Shown: positions 10,001 to 17,071 of the stretch, one piece after another | Layout: every line of letters starts with the position of its first letter | Position numbering within the stretch: position 1 is the first letter of the stretch | Assembly (NCBI RefSeq): GCF_000717185.1 | Contig: NZ_JNYE01000103.1 | Coordinates: forward strand, 1 to 42,141 | DNA from: Kitasatospora phosalacinea | Lineage (GTDB): Bacteria; Actinomycetota; Actinomycetes; Streptomycetales; Streptomycetaceae | Direction: 5' to 3' | Length of the DNA stretch: 42,141 bases | Notes under the pieces: generated by a model | Told to the model about the DNA's origin: nothing | Seen by the model: the letters and a program-made list of their open reading frames with translations, nothing else | Databases searched by the model: none | Translations under genes and position numbers: made by a program

Positions 10001-13000
10001 AACTGCTCGACCAGGTTCTGGCGGCGGCGGTAGGTCTGTCCGGCCTGGGTCATGGCCTGGAAGATACTGTCGGCCTGGCGGCCCTGCTCGGTCTCCTGCC
10101 GGTGCTTGAGCCCGGAGGCGTCGTCGTGCGGCACCAGCGTCTCGTTGGCCTCCCTGCCCGGCATGCCGGGCAGGTTGCCCTCCGGGTGCCACTGGATGCC
10201 CACCACCGGGGCCCCGTGCCGTCCTTCGAACGCCTCGACCGAGTTCGAGTCGGTGCCCTGCGCCCGCGCCGAGACGACCAGCGGGGAGTCGCCCGGGCCG
10301 CTGGTCAGGAGGCCCTCCGCCTCCAGGACGGCGGCCCAGTGGGTGCTGTTGACCTGGAAGACGGGTTCGGCGCCCGAGGGGTCCTTGTCCGTGCCGTGCT
10401 TGATCGCACCGTCCAGGAAGGTCCCGGGTTCGGTGGTCATGCCGTGCCGCAGGTCCCAGGTGCCGTCCTGGTGCTGGCCGCGCTCGTGCTTGGGGAAGGT
10501 GCCGATCGAGGCGCCGTAGCTCTCGGCGAGCCGCCAGGACCCGCCGCAGACGGCCAGGATCGGCATGCCGGTCATCCGCGCGTGGTCGATCAGCTTCAGC
10601 TCGTACGAGGCGCGTTGGCGGTGCTCGTCGTAGGTGCGGCGGGCGTTGGCCGCGTCCTTCTCGGCCTTCGGGAGCGCCTTCTCGACCTTCTCCAGCTCGC
10701 GCGGGTTGTTGGTGAGGCGGCCCCGCTCCTTCTTGGTGAGCGTCTCCGGCGGGGTGCCGTCGGCCTCCTGCCGGGCGATCCGGTCCTGCTTGGCCTGCAG
10801 CGCGGCCCGCTCGTCCAGCAGCCGCTGCCGCTCGTTGCGCAGGTCGTCCCGCTTCTGCTCCAGCGGCACCGGGTCGGTGACCCGCTTGAAGTCCTTGGCC
10901 TCGGCCTGCTCCTTCGCGCCGGGGCCGACCCCGGGGCCGGCGACCTGGTGGTCGTTGGCGTTGGCCGCGCCCGGGATGTACAGCACGTCCTTGTCCCGGA
11001 GGTGCTGCGCCGGGTCCTCCAGGCGGGCGGGCGGCGAGGCCGCGCTGCCCTCGGAGTGCGGCGGGAGGGAGTCCTGCTGCACCCACGGCACCCCTTCGCC
11101 GTCGGGCTGGCCCTTTCGGACCTCGCCCTGTTCGGCGTGCACCTGCTCCACCGGCTTGGCGCCCTCCCAGGACTGCTTGTCGTGGGAGGTGTAGGCGCCG
11201 CCGCGGCTGTCGGTGCGGTACGAGATGCCGACCTGCACCGGCTCGCCCTGGGGGCGGTCGGCCAGCAGTTGCTGGACCCTGGCCACCTCGGCCGGGTCGG
11301 GCAGGATCCGGCCGGTGTCCGGGTCGACCCGGCGCTCGGACGCGCCGGGCGGCGGCGGGGACGGGACGTCGTCGTGGGCGGACGTGCCCCCGCGGGTGGA
11401 CGTCACCTCGTGCGCGGGCGGCGGCGGGGAGGCGGAGGGGCCCTCGCCGTTGTCGTGCGGGGCGTTCTGGTTCTCGTTGAGCGGGTCGCGGACCCAGGCG
11501 TTGACGTCGCGCCAGTGGTGTTCGGCGATGGCCTCGTGCACCTGGGTCGAGCCGCCGGTGCCGGGGGTGGCGCGGTAGGACGCCTCGTCCTCGGCCACCC
11601 GGACCTTCTCCTGCGCCGCCTGCAGTTCCCCGCGCAGCGACTTGAGCTCCTCCCGGTACTCGGACCTGCTCTTCTTCCCGTCCTTGAACGCCTCCTCCGC
11701 GGCCTTGCCCCGCTTCTTGACGTCCTGGAGCTCCGCCTCGGCCTCCCGCAACGGGCGCTCGGTCGCCGTGTAGTGGTCCTCGATCCGCTGCCGGAGCTCG
11801 GGGGACAGCCTGTCCTTGAGCAGGCCGTACTCGTCCCGGGTCAGCGGGAGCGCGTTGTCGTGGTCGCGCATGAGCTTGTCGAGCAGGGGCGGCACCGGCC
11901 GGGCCCCGGTCCGGGTGGTCACCTGGGTGACGAACCGCGCGAAGTCCGGCTTCTTGTCCCCGTCGATGACCAGCGAGTCCATCGGCCGGTCGACGTGCTT
12001 GGGCCGCGGCTGGTTGCCGTTGCCGCCCTTGATCTCCTTGCCCTCCGCGAGGTCCGCGGTGGAGTCCCTGATCACCTTCCGCAGGTCCCCGTCCGCCCCG
12101 ACCTTCCCGAGGGAGTCGTCGACGAACTTGGAGAACTCCGCCAGGTTGACGTCAGCGGGCTGCCCGGCGGCCTTGCCGCCCTTCTTCCCGGCGGCGGACC
12201 CGGACGGGTAGAAGTGCAGGTTGTCGACCGGGGCGTATCCGTGCTCCTGCAGGAGGTTGTTGTAGTCCCGTTTGTCCATCGGCTTGTCCTTCCGACCCAG
12301 TTGCTGCGAGTCGGCGCGGGCGTCGAGGAACTCCGAGGCGGTGCTGTGCGTGCCGTCGTTCGGGGACATCTTGGCGAACAGGGTGGCCAGGGCGTTGTCG
12401 ACCGTCAGGTGGGGGTTCTCCTCCCCGTCCTTCTTCCCGGTCGGCCGGTACGAGTAGTGCGCGAAGGAGTGCTCGTACGGGCTGAACACCAGGGTGAGGT
12501 TGTCCGGGCCGTTCGGGTCCGACAGCGGCTTCGTCCGCGGCTCCCAGACGTTGCCCGGCTTCACCGTGACCGGCGTCCCGCGCTCCGACAGCTCGGCGGC
12601 GGTGTGGTCGGTGGGCGGGCCGACGGGCTTGCCGTCCCCGCCGTGCTCCTGGACGGAGAACGTGTTGCCGTCGCCGTGCGGGGTGGCCGTCAGGTGACCG
12701 CCGCCGCCCAGCGGGATGTGGAGGTCCTCGCCCGGGTGCTCCTGGAGGGCGAGATCGAGCATCCGCCGGTTGAACTCGGTCCGGCCCTCCCGCTCCGGCG
12801 CACCGCCCCTGGTCGGCGGCGCGGGAGCCGGCTCCTCGCGCGGCGTCCCGTGCGGCTGGCCTTCCGGCTGCGGTCGGCCTTCCGGGGTGTCGCGGGGGGT
12901 CGGGGTCTCGTGGGGGGCCGGGGCGTCGTGCGGGGCCGGGGCGTCGTGCGGCTGGCCCTCCGCCATCCGGAAGAAGTCGCCGACGCCCGACTCGGCCTCG

Positions 13001-16000
13001 GTCCGGTTGCGCTGGTTGGCCGGGCCGCCGGTGTGGACGGCCAGCGGGTCCTGGCCGTACAGGCGGCCCAGGAGGTCGTGCAGGGGCTGCTCGTGGTTCC
13101 CGGCCCAGTGGGCGCCGTTGTTGCGGTCCTGGCCGGTCAGCGGGTCGCGGCCGTGGTTGGTCGACAGGTAGGCGTTGGTGACCTGGGCGAAGTACTCCCT
13201 CTCGTCCGTGGAGCTGTAGTTCTCCCGGTCCCGGCCCTGGGTGTCCCGGCGCTGCCCGTCGGCCCACTGCGCGGTGCGGTCGCCGTCCGCGTCGCGCTTC
13301 CCGTTGAAGGACTCGGTGACGAGCGCCTTGTCCTGCGGCGAGAGGCCGAACTTGTGGACGGCGTGCGCGAACTCGTGCGTGGTCGTGGAGTAGCCGTCGG
13401 CGTAGTTGTTGTGCTCGCCGCCGATCGTGGTCCGCTCCCCCAGCAGGTTCTCCTCGGTGACGGCCACCTTGCGGCCGCCCGAGCCGCGGACGTCGTCCCA
13501 GCCGCGGCCGTGCGCCGAATCGCCTCCCAGCTGCTGGTTCTTGAGGCTCTCGAAGGCCGGTACGTCGGTCATCCGGACGTCCTTGGGGACGACCACCACC
13601 TCGACCCCGTTGGTCAGCAGCCGCTCGGCCACCGCCGGGTCGCGGAGCAGCCGGGCGATCTGCTGCTGCGCCTCGTGGCGCGACGCCCCGCTCTGCACCG
13701 TCCGGGGGTCGACCTCGACCAGCAGGTGCGCGGCCGACTCGGCGAACTCGTCCGGGGTCGAGTTCCGGCGCAGGTCGGCGACGAACTCCCTGTCCGTGGC
13801 GAGCGCCCGCCGCTCCTCCGGCTTGAGACCGCCGATGGTGTGCAGGCGCTCCTGCTGGCCCATCGTCGGCACGTCGCGCTTCGACTCGACCGGCGTCCCG
13901 GACGTGTCGTGCTCACGGGTGGCGAACTCGTGCCGACGCTGCTCCTGCTCCTGCTCGCGACGGCGCTGCTCCTGGGTGTGGGAACGGCTGCCGCCATCGC
14001 CCTGCCGTCCGGAACCGGGACGGATCGTGCCGCCCTGGACCGGACCGCCCTGGACCGGACCGCCCGTCAGGGGCGCACCGGTCTGCCGGGGCACCGCGGA
14101 CCTGGGCGGCGTCGCCGACCGGTGCCCGGACGCACCGCTCCCGCCGTGCCCGATCGCGCTGCCGCCAGCCATCGCACCGGGCGCGAAACCGCCCGCCGCC
14201 GGGTTCTGCGCGGCGGCACCGTTCGCGGGCGGCGCACCCTCGGCGAGGCCGTCCGGCACCACCTGCCCGGGCAGCGGGTCCGGCCCCGCCGTCCGGGTCG
14301 CCGTCGGACCGGCCGCCAACCGCGTCCCCCCGTCGAGGTGGGTCTCCCCGCCCCCGGCCAACCGCCCGGCCGCACCGAGCGCCCCGGAGAGGTTCGGCAC
14401 CCCGGACTGCTGCGACTGCGGCTGCGCCGCGGGCTCCTGGCGCGACGTCGTCGCCTCGTGCGGCTGCGCGGCGACGTGCTCGGCGGGCGGCGCGGTCGAC
14501 CCGTGCGGCTGAGCCACGGGCTCGTGGCGCGGCACCGGAGTCTCGTGCGGCTGCGCGGCGACGTGCTCGGCAGGCGGCGCGGTCGTCGCGTCCGGCTGCA
14601 GCACACCGCGCTCCGGCGTCGGCAGCGGCGTCTCGTGCATCTGCTGCGCCACGGGCTCCGGACGCGGGGTCGGCGTCTCGTGCACCTGCGCCGCAGGCTC
14701 CTGACGCGGCACCGGGGCCTCATGCACCTGCTGCGCCACCGGCTCCGGTGCGGGCGCGTCCTGGTGCGGCTGCGGGGTGGCGGCCGGGGTCTCTGCGTGC
14801 GGTGCCGGCTGCTCCTGGACGTGCGTGGAAGCCTGCTCGTGCGGGACGGGCGTGGGCGTGGGCGAGTCCGTCCCGTGCGTGGCGGTGGACGCGGTCGGGG
14901 TCGGGGTCGGGCTGCTGTGGCCGGAGCCGAACGGTGCCAGGCCGTTGACCTTCGACTCGCCCGCACCTCCCGTCCCGGCGGAGTGCCCGGCGGAGTGTCC
15001 GGCGGTGGCGCCCGCGGTCGTCCCGAGTCCGAGTCCGGAGCCCGTACCGCTCTCGCCCCTGGTGCCCGAGCCCGAGTCGGCGCCGGTACCGGTGGTCTCC
15101 GTCGCCCCGCTGCCGCGGCTGCTGCCGCCGGTGGAGGAGGACGTCCCGGTCGGGCCGTGGTAGGCGCTGTCGCTGGGGGTGGACTTGGTGAAGGTGGGCG
15201 GGCCGTCGTGCCCGGCGCCGCTGCTGCCGTTGCTGCCGGGGAGGTCGAGCTTCGGGGTGGCGGCGGGAGGGGGCGGGGCGGCGGCGCCCTTGAGCTTGGA
15301 GGCTCCGGCGTGCAGGCCCGCGCCCGCGCCGCCGGAGAGGCCGGAGCCGAGCAGCGAGCCGCCGTCGACGTGGCCGGTGGTGATGAGCTGGGTCGAGACG
15401 TCCGCGCCGACGCCGACCACGGCGCCCGTGCCCATCTTCCCGACGGTGGAGTTGAGCGCGTTCTCGGCGCCCACCTTCTTGCCCGCGGCGCCGATGCCCT
15501 TGCCGAGCAGGTGGGCGGAGGCGCCGCCGACCGCGCCGCCGAGGGTGTTCTGGCCGAGTTCCTTCAGGTCGATGCTCTTGCGGTGGCCCTCGGCCACCTC
15601 GATGCCCTGGGCGAGCAGGTTGATCGCGCCCATCTGGGCGGCCTGCTTGGCCGCCATTTCGAGCGTCTCCTTGAGCAGCTTCTTCAGCAGCTGCGAGACG
15701 ACCGTCCGACTGGCCGCGATCATCACCGGCACCTGGAGCAGCGAGGCGCCCGCGGTGAACGGGGCCTCGGCCTCGGCGGTGGCCAACTCGAATGCGAGGA
15801 TGCCGAGTTGGGCGATGATCTGGATCTTCGCGGTCTCCGCGGAGTTGGCCACCTGCTCCAGCATGTCGCCCATGCCGTTGAGCGAGTTGATCGTGCCGGT
15901 CAGTCGGCCGGGGTCCTCCGGGGTGCCCTTGCCGACCGTGTACCCCTCCCAGTGCTTGCCCAGGGCCTCGGCCGCCTTGCCCTTCTGACCGTCCAGGGCG

Positions 16001-16167
16001 CGCTTGATGGTCGAGTCGGCGCTCTGCGTGGCGTCCTTGAGCTCCTCGGCCGCCCTGCGGCAGCGGTCGGCCATGTCGCGGAGCTGGTCCTCGTCCGCTT
16101 CGGGCCAGCGGGTTCCGGCGAGCAGCAGCAGGACCCACTGGAGCGGCTCCGGGAGTTCGACAGCCAT
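1045..16167 (-). CDS. Giant (5,040 aa) T7SS-linked multi-hydrolase protein with WXG100-like N-terminus
   Basis: Residues 1-200 are a WXG100-like/CpnT-type N-terminal domain (start MAVELPEPLQWVLLLLAGT), used by actinobacterial T7SS toxins. Residues about 230-850 are a low-complexity Pro/His/Gln linker. Next comes a lethal-factor-like zinc metallopeptidase (HEFAH at 931-935, probable third ligand E991 in EREYFAQ). A class I glutamine amidotransferase/peptidase C26-like domain has C1874 (ILAVCGGSW) and H1994/E1996 (GIQWHPEG). A papain-like (Tox-PL type) domain lies at about 2640-2775, with H2740 and D2756 but no evident Cys. An OTU-like domain at about 2985-3170 has D2997-G-L-C3000 and DDH3164YD. 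Linkers with SPPPP separate several modules. Residues about 3230-4710 are six divergent copies of a β-rich unit, and 4710-5040 is unassigned. It starts 4 nt after the upstream gene. Secretion and role as an effector are inferred. No immunity gene follows. Confidence 0.85.
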   Translation of the reverse strand: MAVELPEPLQWVLLLLAGTRWPEADEDQLRDMADRCRRAAEELKDATQSADSTIKRALDGQKGKAAEALGKHWEGYTVGKGTPEDPGRLTGTINSLNGMGDMLEQVANSAETAKIQIIAQLGILAFELATAEAEAPFTAGASLLQVPVMIAASRTVVSQLLKKLLKETLEMAAKQAAQMGAINLLAQGIEVAEGHRKSIDLKELGQNTLGGAVGGASAHLLGKGIGAAGKKVGAENALNSTVGKMGTGAVVGVGADVSTQLITTGHVDGGSLLGSGLSGGAGAGLHAGASKLKGAAAPPPPAATPKLDLPGSNGSSGAGHDGPPTFTKSTPSDSAYHGPTGTSSSTGGSSRGSGATETTGTGADSGSGTRGESGTGSGLGLGTTAGATAGHSAGHSAGTGGAGESKVNGLAPFGSGHSSPTPTPTASTATHGTDSPTPTPVPHEQASTHVQEQPAPHAETPAATPQPHQDAPAPEPVAQQVHEAPVPRQEPAAQVHETPTPRPEPVAQQMHETPLPTPERGVLQPDATTAPPAEHVAAQPHETPVPRHEPVAQPHGSTAPPAEHVAAQPHEATTSRQEPAAQPQSQQSGVPNLSGALGAAGRLAGGGETHLDGGTRLAAGPTATRTAGPDPLPGQVVPDGLAEGAPPANGAAAQNPAAGGFAPGAMAGGSAIGHGGSGASGHRSATPPRSAVPRQTGAPLTGGPVQGGPVQGGTIRPGSGRQGDGGSRSHTQEQRRREQEQEQRRHEFATREHDTSGTPVESKRDVPTMGQQERLHTIGGLKPEERRALATDREFVADLRRNSTPDEFAESAAHLLVEVDPRTVQSGASRHEAQQQIARLLRDPAVAERLLTNGVEVVVVPKDVRMTDVPAFESLKNQQLGGDSAHGRGWDDVRGSGGRKVAVTEENLLGERTTIGGEHNNYADGYSTTTHEFAHAVHKFGLSPQDKALVTESFNGKRDADGDRTAQWADGQRRDTQGRDRENYSSTDEREYFAQVTNAYLSTNHGRDPLTGQDRNNGAHWAGNHEQPLHDLLGRLYGQDPLAVHTGGPANQRNRTEAESGVGDFFRMAEGQPHDAPAPHDAPAPHETPTPRDTPEGRPQPEGQPHGTPREEPAPAPPTRGGAPEREGRTEFNRRMLDLALQEHPGEDLHIPLGGGGHLTATPHGDGNTFSVQEHGGDGKPVGPPTDHTAAELSERGTPVTVKPGNVWEPRTKPLSDPNGPDNLTLVFSPYEHSFAHYSYRPTGKKDGEENPHLTVDNALATLFAKMSPNDGTHSTASEFLDARADSQQLGRKDKPMDKRDYNNLLQEHGYAPVDNLHFYPSGSAAGKKGGKAAGQPADVNLAEFSKFVDDSLGKVGADGDLRKVIRDSTADLAEGKEIKGGNGNQPRPKHVDRPMDSLVIDGDKKPDFARFVTQVTTRTGARPVPPLLDKLMRDHDNALPLTRDEYGLLKDRLSPELRQRIEDHYTATERPLREAEAELQDVKKRGKAAEEAFKDGKKSRSEYREELKSLRGELQAAQEKVRVAEDEASYRATPGTGGSTQVHEAIAEHHWRDVNAWVRDPLNENQNAPHDNGEGPSASPPPPAHEVTSTRGGTSAHDDVPSPPPPGASERRVDPDTGRILPDPAEVARVQQLLADRPQGEPVQVGISYRTDSRGGAYTSHDKQSWEGAKPVEQVHAEQGEVRKGQPDGEGVPWVQQDSLPPHSEGSAASPPARLEDPAQHLRDKDVLYIPGAANANDHQVAGPGVGPGAKEQAEAKDFKRVTDPVPLEQKRDDLRNERQRLLDERAALQAKQDRIARQEADGTPPETLTKKERGRLTNNPRELEKVEKALPKAEKDAANARRTYDEHRQRASYELKLIDHARMTGMPILAVCGGSWRLAESYGASIGTFPKHERGQHQDGTWDLRHGMTTEPGTFLDGAIKHGTDKDPSGAEPVFQVNSTHWAAVLEAEGLLTSGPGDSPLVVSARAQGTDSNSVEAFEGRHGAPVVGIQWHPEGNLPGMPGREANETLVPHDDASGLKHRQETEQGRQADSIFQAMTQAGQTYRRRQNLVEQFNETHQPGHYPDDREGQGQRPEHEEPQTCGPWTAQDHERIAETRAETERQRESGEPRDLTEGQQRLDERRAEERQQELDALKDRRLVSGDEDLPSPPPPGESSRDGENARDGQNARDGEQKALQKAGLDLGGDPDRVITRLTERFGPQDAGAADRVREALADGADFDRVLGAHLGRELHSDGTGELVHAMQNGASAETVHYLFGDGERTPAVDGQLGRHPEWVDPRELGRWHMGVSMQGRNEPMVRLNEGLANGEHGGGSLLYLGGDADLEHPVFTTGSKDLTIVSTDPNVPDRTQFLDSKGAAIQEKLERLADGHTVVKEPIGSNGTHFSVRDADNNSLMDVRFHAMTYDEFLQGTGAGRQFDFLMEKDSWFGSWEDPRGGTLSDADIVQRLGAAVKDGGHWIGGFEPGLSAHTEQLFHDRTGDFTLDAKTPWGGQEELHVRRRVDQPESRTQQGDDPEVLETWDMVNQLLKGEYPVPVGMSVDYFHETVVQSVVENALNYLPESQRHPAELATRLADWFRREGGDGQPDPATIEARLRTADPDEDASPPPPAQEQPPVHEQPPVHEQQQRTGELVDYLGGEPKVHPPMSNSLLQKVNPHPAAGHGGDLAARVEHVEAYRDTHFGQPRVSATPAPGTAPWQRAEAPALFGQGPDAVQKLTDQVRAGGPGSFATVLGAGAHGDAHAVALVHDRDGTLRWADPTNHQVTPASGGLPADFRPDWTVWASVADPHGTTVSGPHDPGFAERFGAPAGTGASTDRTGRTDLDTTPGGRSTPEPATTPEPAATTPHDEHPARPEDTANPAAPVRPDAAPAGTTHPAGTTPRARSASAPPQLGRPTAATPNGGSTPHESRPASPTPKGEEPTPAVPKAEPNSSASKAESAVVPPKDRSVPAVPKAESAVVPPKDGAVPAEPNSPAPKDERSGAEREFPPVGPRVPVPMDGLCLLHSIAVSAPGHAGGGSPVRDLQGAVERHFSTLAPEQWPSEVVSNYRNDLIARGGLGTEELLGYLPADARPNFAGMDPVQLRRTVGTHLTENSPPPSAREREALLRTVRDWEARWRTDAGEMLPAAAAHALGLRLRVVGHDGVARAVFGPAGGRPVTVYRQDDHYDGSGPADPVAHATPEPEQKSTVPEPEQKSTTPEPEAKPDVQDPAAEPVAPKDRANPKNTGPRPIAGDDLVLGLTEHETAVRAKVVEVMAAAVPGDRAEARAFADAYFGPATLRPMLGALSRGEVWTAPFEKNGWSGSVRLSGEVVRSTHRGTEKIEFEDGADRTVVTGTAHDAQWQSNIGVQARHSAGIAEPFELAGYFHDRGEGEVDLALGGMVARSKTSETADVFESQMRLELDFGDLRHDGSPVRTGSARTETVDLGMTVAVPPRADAGSVGELRTPPQRLLGGRVGGPEIVLDLVPRDSADQRPVEALLDRVEAAGQREFGEKWPELREKVLAEVDFNRLQQNLKSMTAGEPVTVALTDRHGRTVASIDITARVGELKQTGTTKETEFNIGTTVQQVHSTVTNRGHAGQLGVGNVFKPGGGALLGGSTAGRLGRDRIAIEGDNRTAQLTSKSKVPGVRYEGPVHFDLAFNGRGVAHPAGSADVRLLVDRADTTEPVAAAEKAPEAPETQKAPEAPEAPKEQKAPEAPETQKEQKAPEPQETPAPPESVWRGGDGTGGLGETVVVRDVEGTAALRAAVDAKGRQRFGDEWDGIRDHVLRGLSQPNVAARLTGMTRGEPLQVKIPGKEDLVVTATARVESMTYRREDGKAELNTVSETGAFSVDRSLLSRTVVGTGQLGGPVAKGTPGADLVATGSSQQRKRAGGQGRQADRVYASGKYGAPQVIYGSRMAVDVHFGRPGEAATAAPDVSAPVRVEVGMDARDTVKVRAQRGEDGTVAFGPPSKDAESTAGGGSPAPKPEATHTAPRRMLEQHELNASYVVHTLSGADKVRSTVEELIRAKHGEPADEVNRKIDSTFERGALKAKLSQLTRGGKLTETVSGKTWTAEITVTARVEGATYHSATDKYEFESGTRTSSGQGSVQDLRNRHDGGGQLRFRTPVVNGAGGYTHRFDRSYGQGVETVGSASNRGKHVEPAVLFDVNAAYDVKVEFKRLGVADGSVTRPVGAVARVAVPTRDAEPVGGATARTTVKQPKGFVEGRRLDSSAIVTDVHALPGTRTGDPGARTGDPGRTLGESLLSQVESGWKPSRFRRGGERTESAGRPDGAPKSVRNPFADDWSGIRRELDAELTPDRLQARLKGMTAGDEIVVRHGRTEVRVSAVLRDRLEHLGDSGTTEFNTGTDVQRSFADSGGSGNSHQGLAGLTGAVPVGAAPVSVTLGATGTGGSGHEHADVRTSSTAAGSATKAKLPGSAYRGEAELQFTITRRPWFGPSVHQRRTAVVGFETLVETGETVPVAAEPDAATAPPRTVPAQAPAPVTVRVPPERVWETGLRDTDVLRFLEDAGGIQDLLRLRGAEYFGRSAWQEMAPVVGTVAAHSHVSALFGTASQGAEIAASVPTGRLSLGGGKGVELGLKVVSLEHRTDDRAVESSPSNSTSSGVGHADLSARNAGLQGLVGASVTGDVTHNAGITGGAQRLWREGGSHADTGQTVSNGKYAVPMARYRGAAEVEVTFFDNDRKPVTEKGVVPFTVDIPLAETTASEVPGDHYLAFSGDRRNGELRFGENARLLEDVHRTLAADGDAAPFDHTARTPAEREQLAGTVRLGRAVYGGEFTAGTAAGEARIRAVHRLVELGGGTSTGASALLGDLLRTPEGTAADAGQARQVIDHLARRTADGPVTLDDLYEGARDGWSAQQPYEVHRETWTDHGPASELVTAAMATAVDALAPLLRGAAPGPGQLHLTVSGTGPELPLHREFPLDGDPADRIREIEQGTYLKPGTRPSEVTVRVAGKPGSGQDWDYRVTARADRSRELTLRHRTPAAAGAASEAVSDVSEASAASDAGQQAEVARRAAAAARVDALRAFTAGLGAPPEASA
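14440..14745 (-). repeat. Degenerate in-frame repeats in the Pro/His-rich linker of the giant gene
   Basis: The linker coded here repeats motifs such as HETPVPRHEPVAQ, HETPTPRPEPVAQ and PPAEHVAAQPHE. A block of about 40 bp beginning CTCGTGCGGCTGCGCGGCG (about 14456) is repeated almost exactly at about 14546. These look like recombination-prone spacer repeats between the N-terminal secretion domain and the enzymatic modules. Confidence 0.6.
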
Positions 16168-16171
16168 GGGG

Positions 16172-17056
16172 TCAGTGCCTTCCGCTCTGGACGGGTCGCG
16201 TGGAGATGATGGGGTGGACGGGGGCGGACGGGAGCGACGGTGCGGTGGGCAGCGGCGCGGTGCTCTCGATACCGTCGAGCTCGGCGGTGACGTCCTCGTC
16301 CGCGCTCTCGTAGCCGGCGGCCATCGCCTTCAGGCCGTCGGCGATGTACTTCAGCTCGTCGGGCAGGCCTTTGAGCACGGTCATGGTGGCGTGGCTGTAC
16401 TGCAGGTAGCCCTTCTCGCCCTCGGCGAACTTCTTGCCCGACTCGTCGTTGCCCCAGGGGTTCTGGGCCTCCATCGAGGACATGAAGGCGCTCAACGACC
16501 GGGAGAGCGAGGCGACCTGCTCGTAGGCGGCGAGCATCGGCGACACGGCCGCCCGGTACTGCTCGGGGTCCACCTGGAAGCCCGTCCCGGCACCGCCCGT
16601 GTCGCCCCGCTTCTTGGCGTCCGCGGTCCGCGGGGAGGCGGCGGTCATCGGCACGCCCTGCTGCACCGGCCGTCCCATGACGTGCGCGGGTTGGATCGGG
16701 GCCGTCGCCTCCTCCGCCCGCTGGAACGGCTCCACCGGCGTGGCCTCGGTGGCCCGCTGGAACGGCTGCAACGGTTCGACCGGGGTCGCCCGCTGGAACG
16801 GCTCCACCGGCGTGGCCGGGGTCGCCCGCTGGAACGGCTGCAACGGCACGCCCTCCGCCGCCCGCTGGAACGGCTCCACCGGCGTGGCCTCGGTGGCCCG
16901 CAGGAACGGCTCGGCCGGAACGCTGTCGGGCATCGCCGTGCCGACCCGGAACGGGGTGGGCGCGACGGACTCCTCGGGCATCAGCCGGGCCGTGAAGGCG
17001 GGTTCGGCGGGCGTCTCGGCCTCGACGTACCGGCGGGCCTGCTCGTCGTTGCTCAT
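16172..17056 (-). CDS. T7SS-associated protein: 12-residue repeats plus WXG100-like helical half
   Basis: This 294-aa protein has two parts. Residues 54-113 are five tandem 12-residue repeats with consensus ATxATPVEPFQR (also AAEGVPLQPFQR). Residues about 165-270 form a helical WXG100-like region with NPWGNDESGKKFAEGEKGY near residue 205, where the W-G turn lies between two helices. No signal peptide or membrane segment is present, as expected for a leaderless ESX substrate. The ATG at 17056 has an AAGGA about 8 nt upstream. Its stop is 4 nt before the giant gene, so the two are probably translationally coupled and the product may be a secretion partner or chaperone of the giant. That role is inferred from position. 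The exact family is not recognised beyond WXG100-like. Confidence 0.75.
   Translation of the reverse strand: MSNDEQARRYVEAETPAEPAFTARLMPEESVAPTPFRVGTAMPDSVPAEPFLRATEATPVEPFQRAAEGVPLQPFQRATPATPVEPFQRATPVEPLQPFQRATEATPVEPFQRAEEATAPIQPAHVMGRPVQQGVPMTAASPRTADAKKRGDTGGAGTGFQVDPEQYRAAVSPMLAAYEQVASLSRSLSAFMSSMEAQNPWGNDESGKKFAEGEKGYLQYSHATMTVLKGLPDELKYIADGLKAMAAGYESADEDVTAELDGIESTAPLPTAPSLPSAPVHPIISTRPVQSGRH
16718..16897 (-). repeat. Five in-frame 36-bp tandem repeats
   Basis: The plus strand shows GCCCGCTGGAACGGCT recurring about every 36 bp, encoding the 12-residue PVEPFQR-type units of the 294-aa protein. The exact 36-bp register and strong nucleotide identity suggest recent slippage or unequal recombination. 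Confidence 0.8.
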
Positions 17057-17071
17057 CAGGGGGTTCCTTCG

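Noticed and set aside
14440..14745. Short repeats that might be an origin or iteron array
   Set aside because: They code for a Pro/His-rich linker in frame; no replication gene or AT-rich region is present.
964..16209. A 5,081-codon open frame on the plus strand, antisense to the giant gene
   Set aside because: It mirrors the minus-strand gene: extreme third-position GC removes stops on the other strand. Its translation is Arg/Gly/Val-rich without any motif, while the minus strand has coherent catalytic motifs.
16718..16897. Possible CRISPR array because of regular 36-bp spacing
   Set aside because: Repeats are in-frame coding units with no unique spacers and no cas genes nearby.
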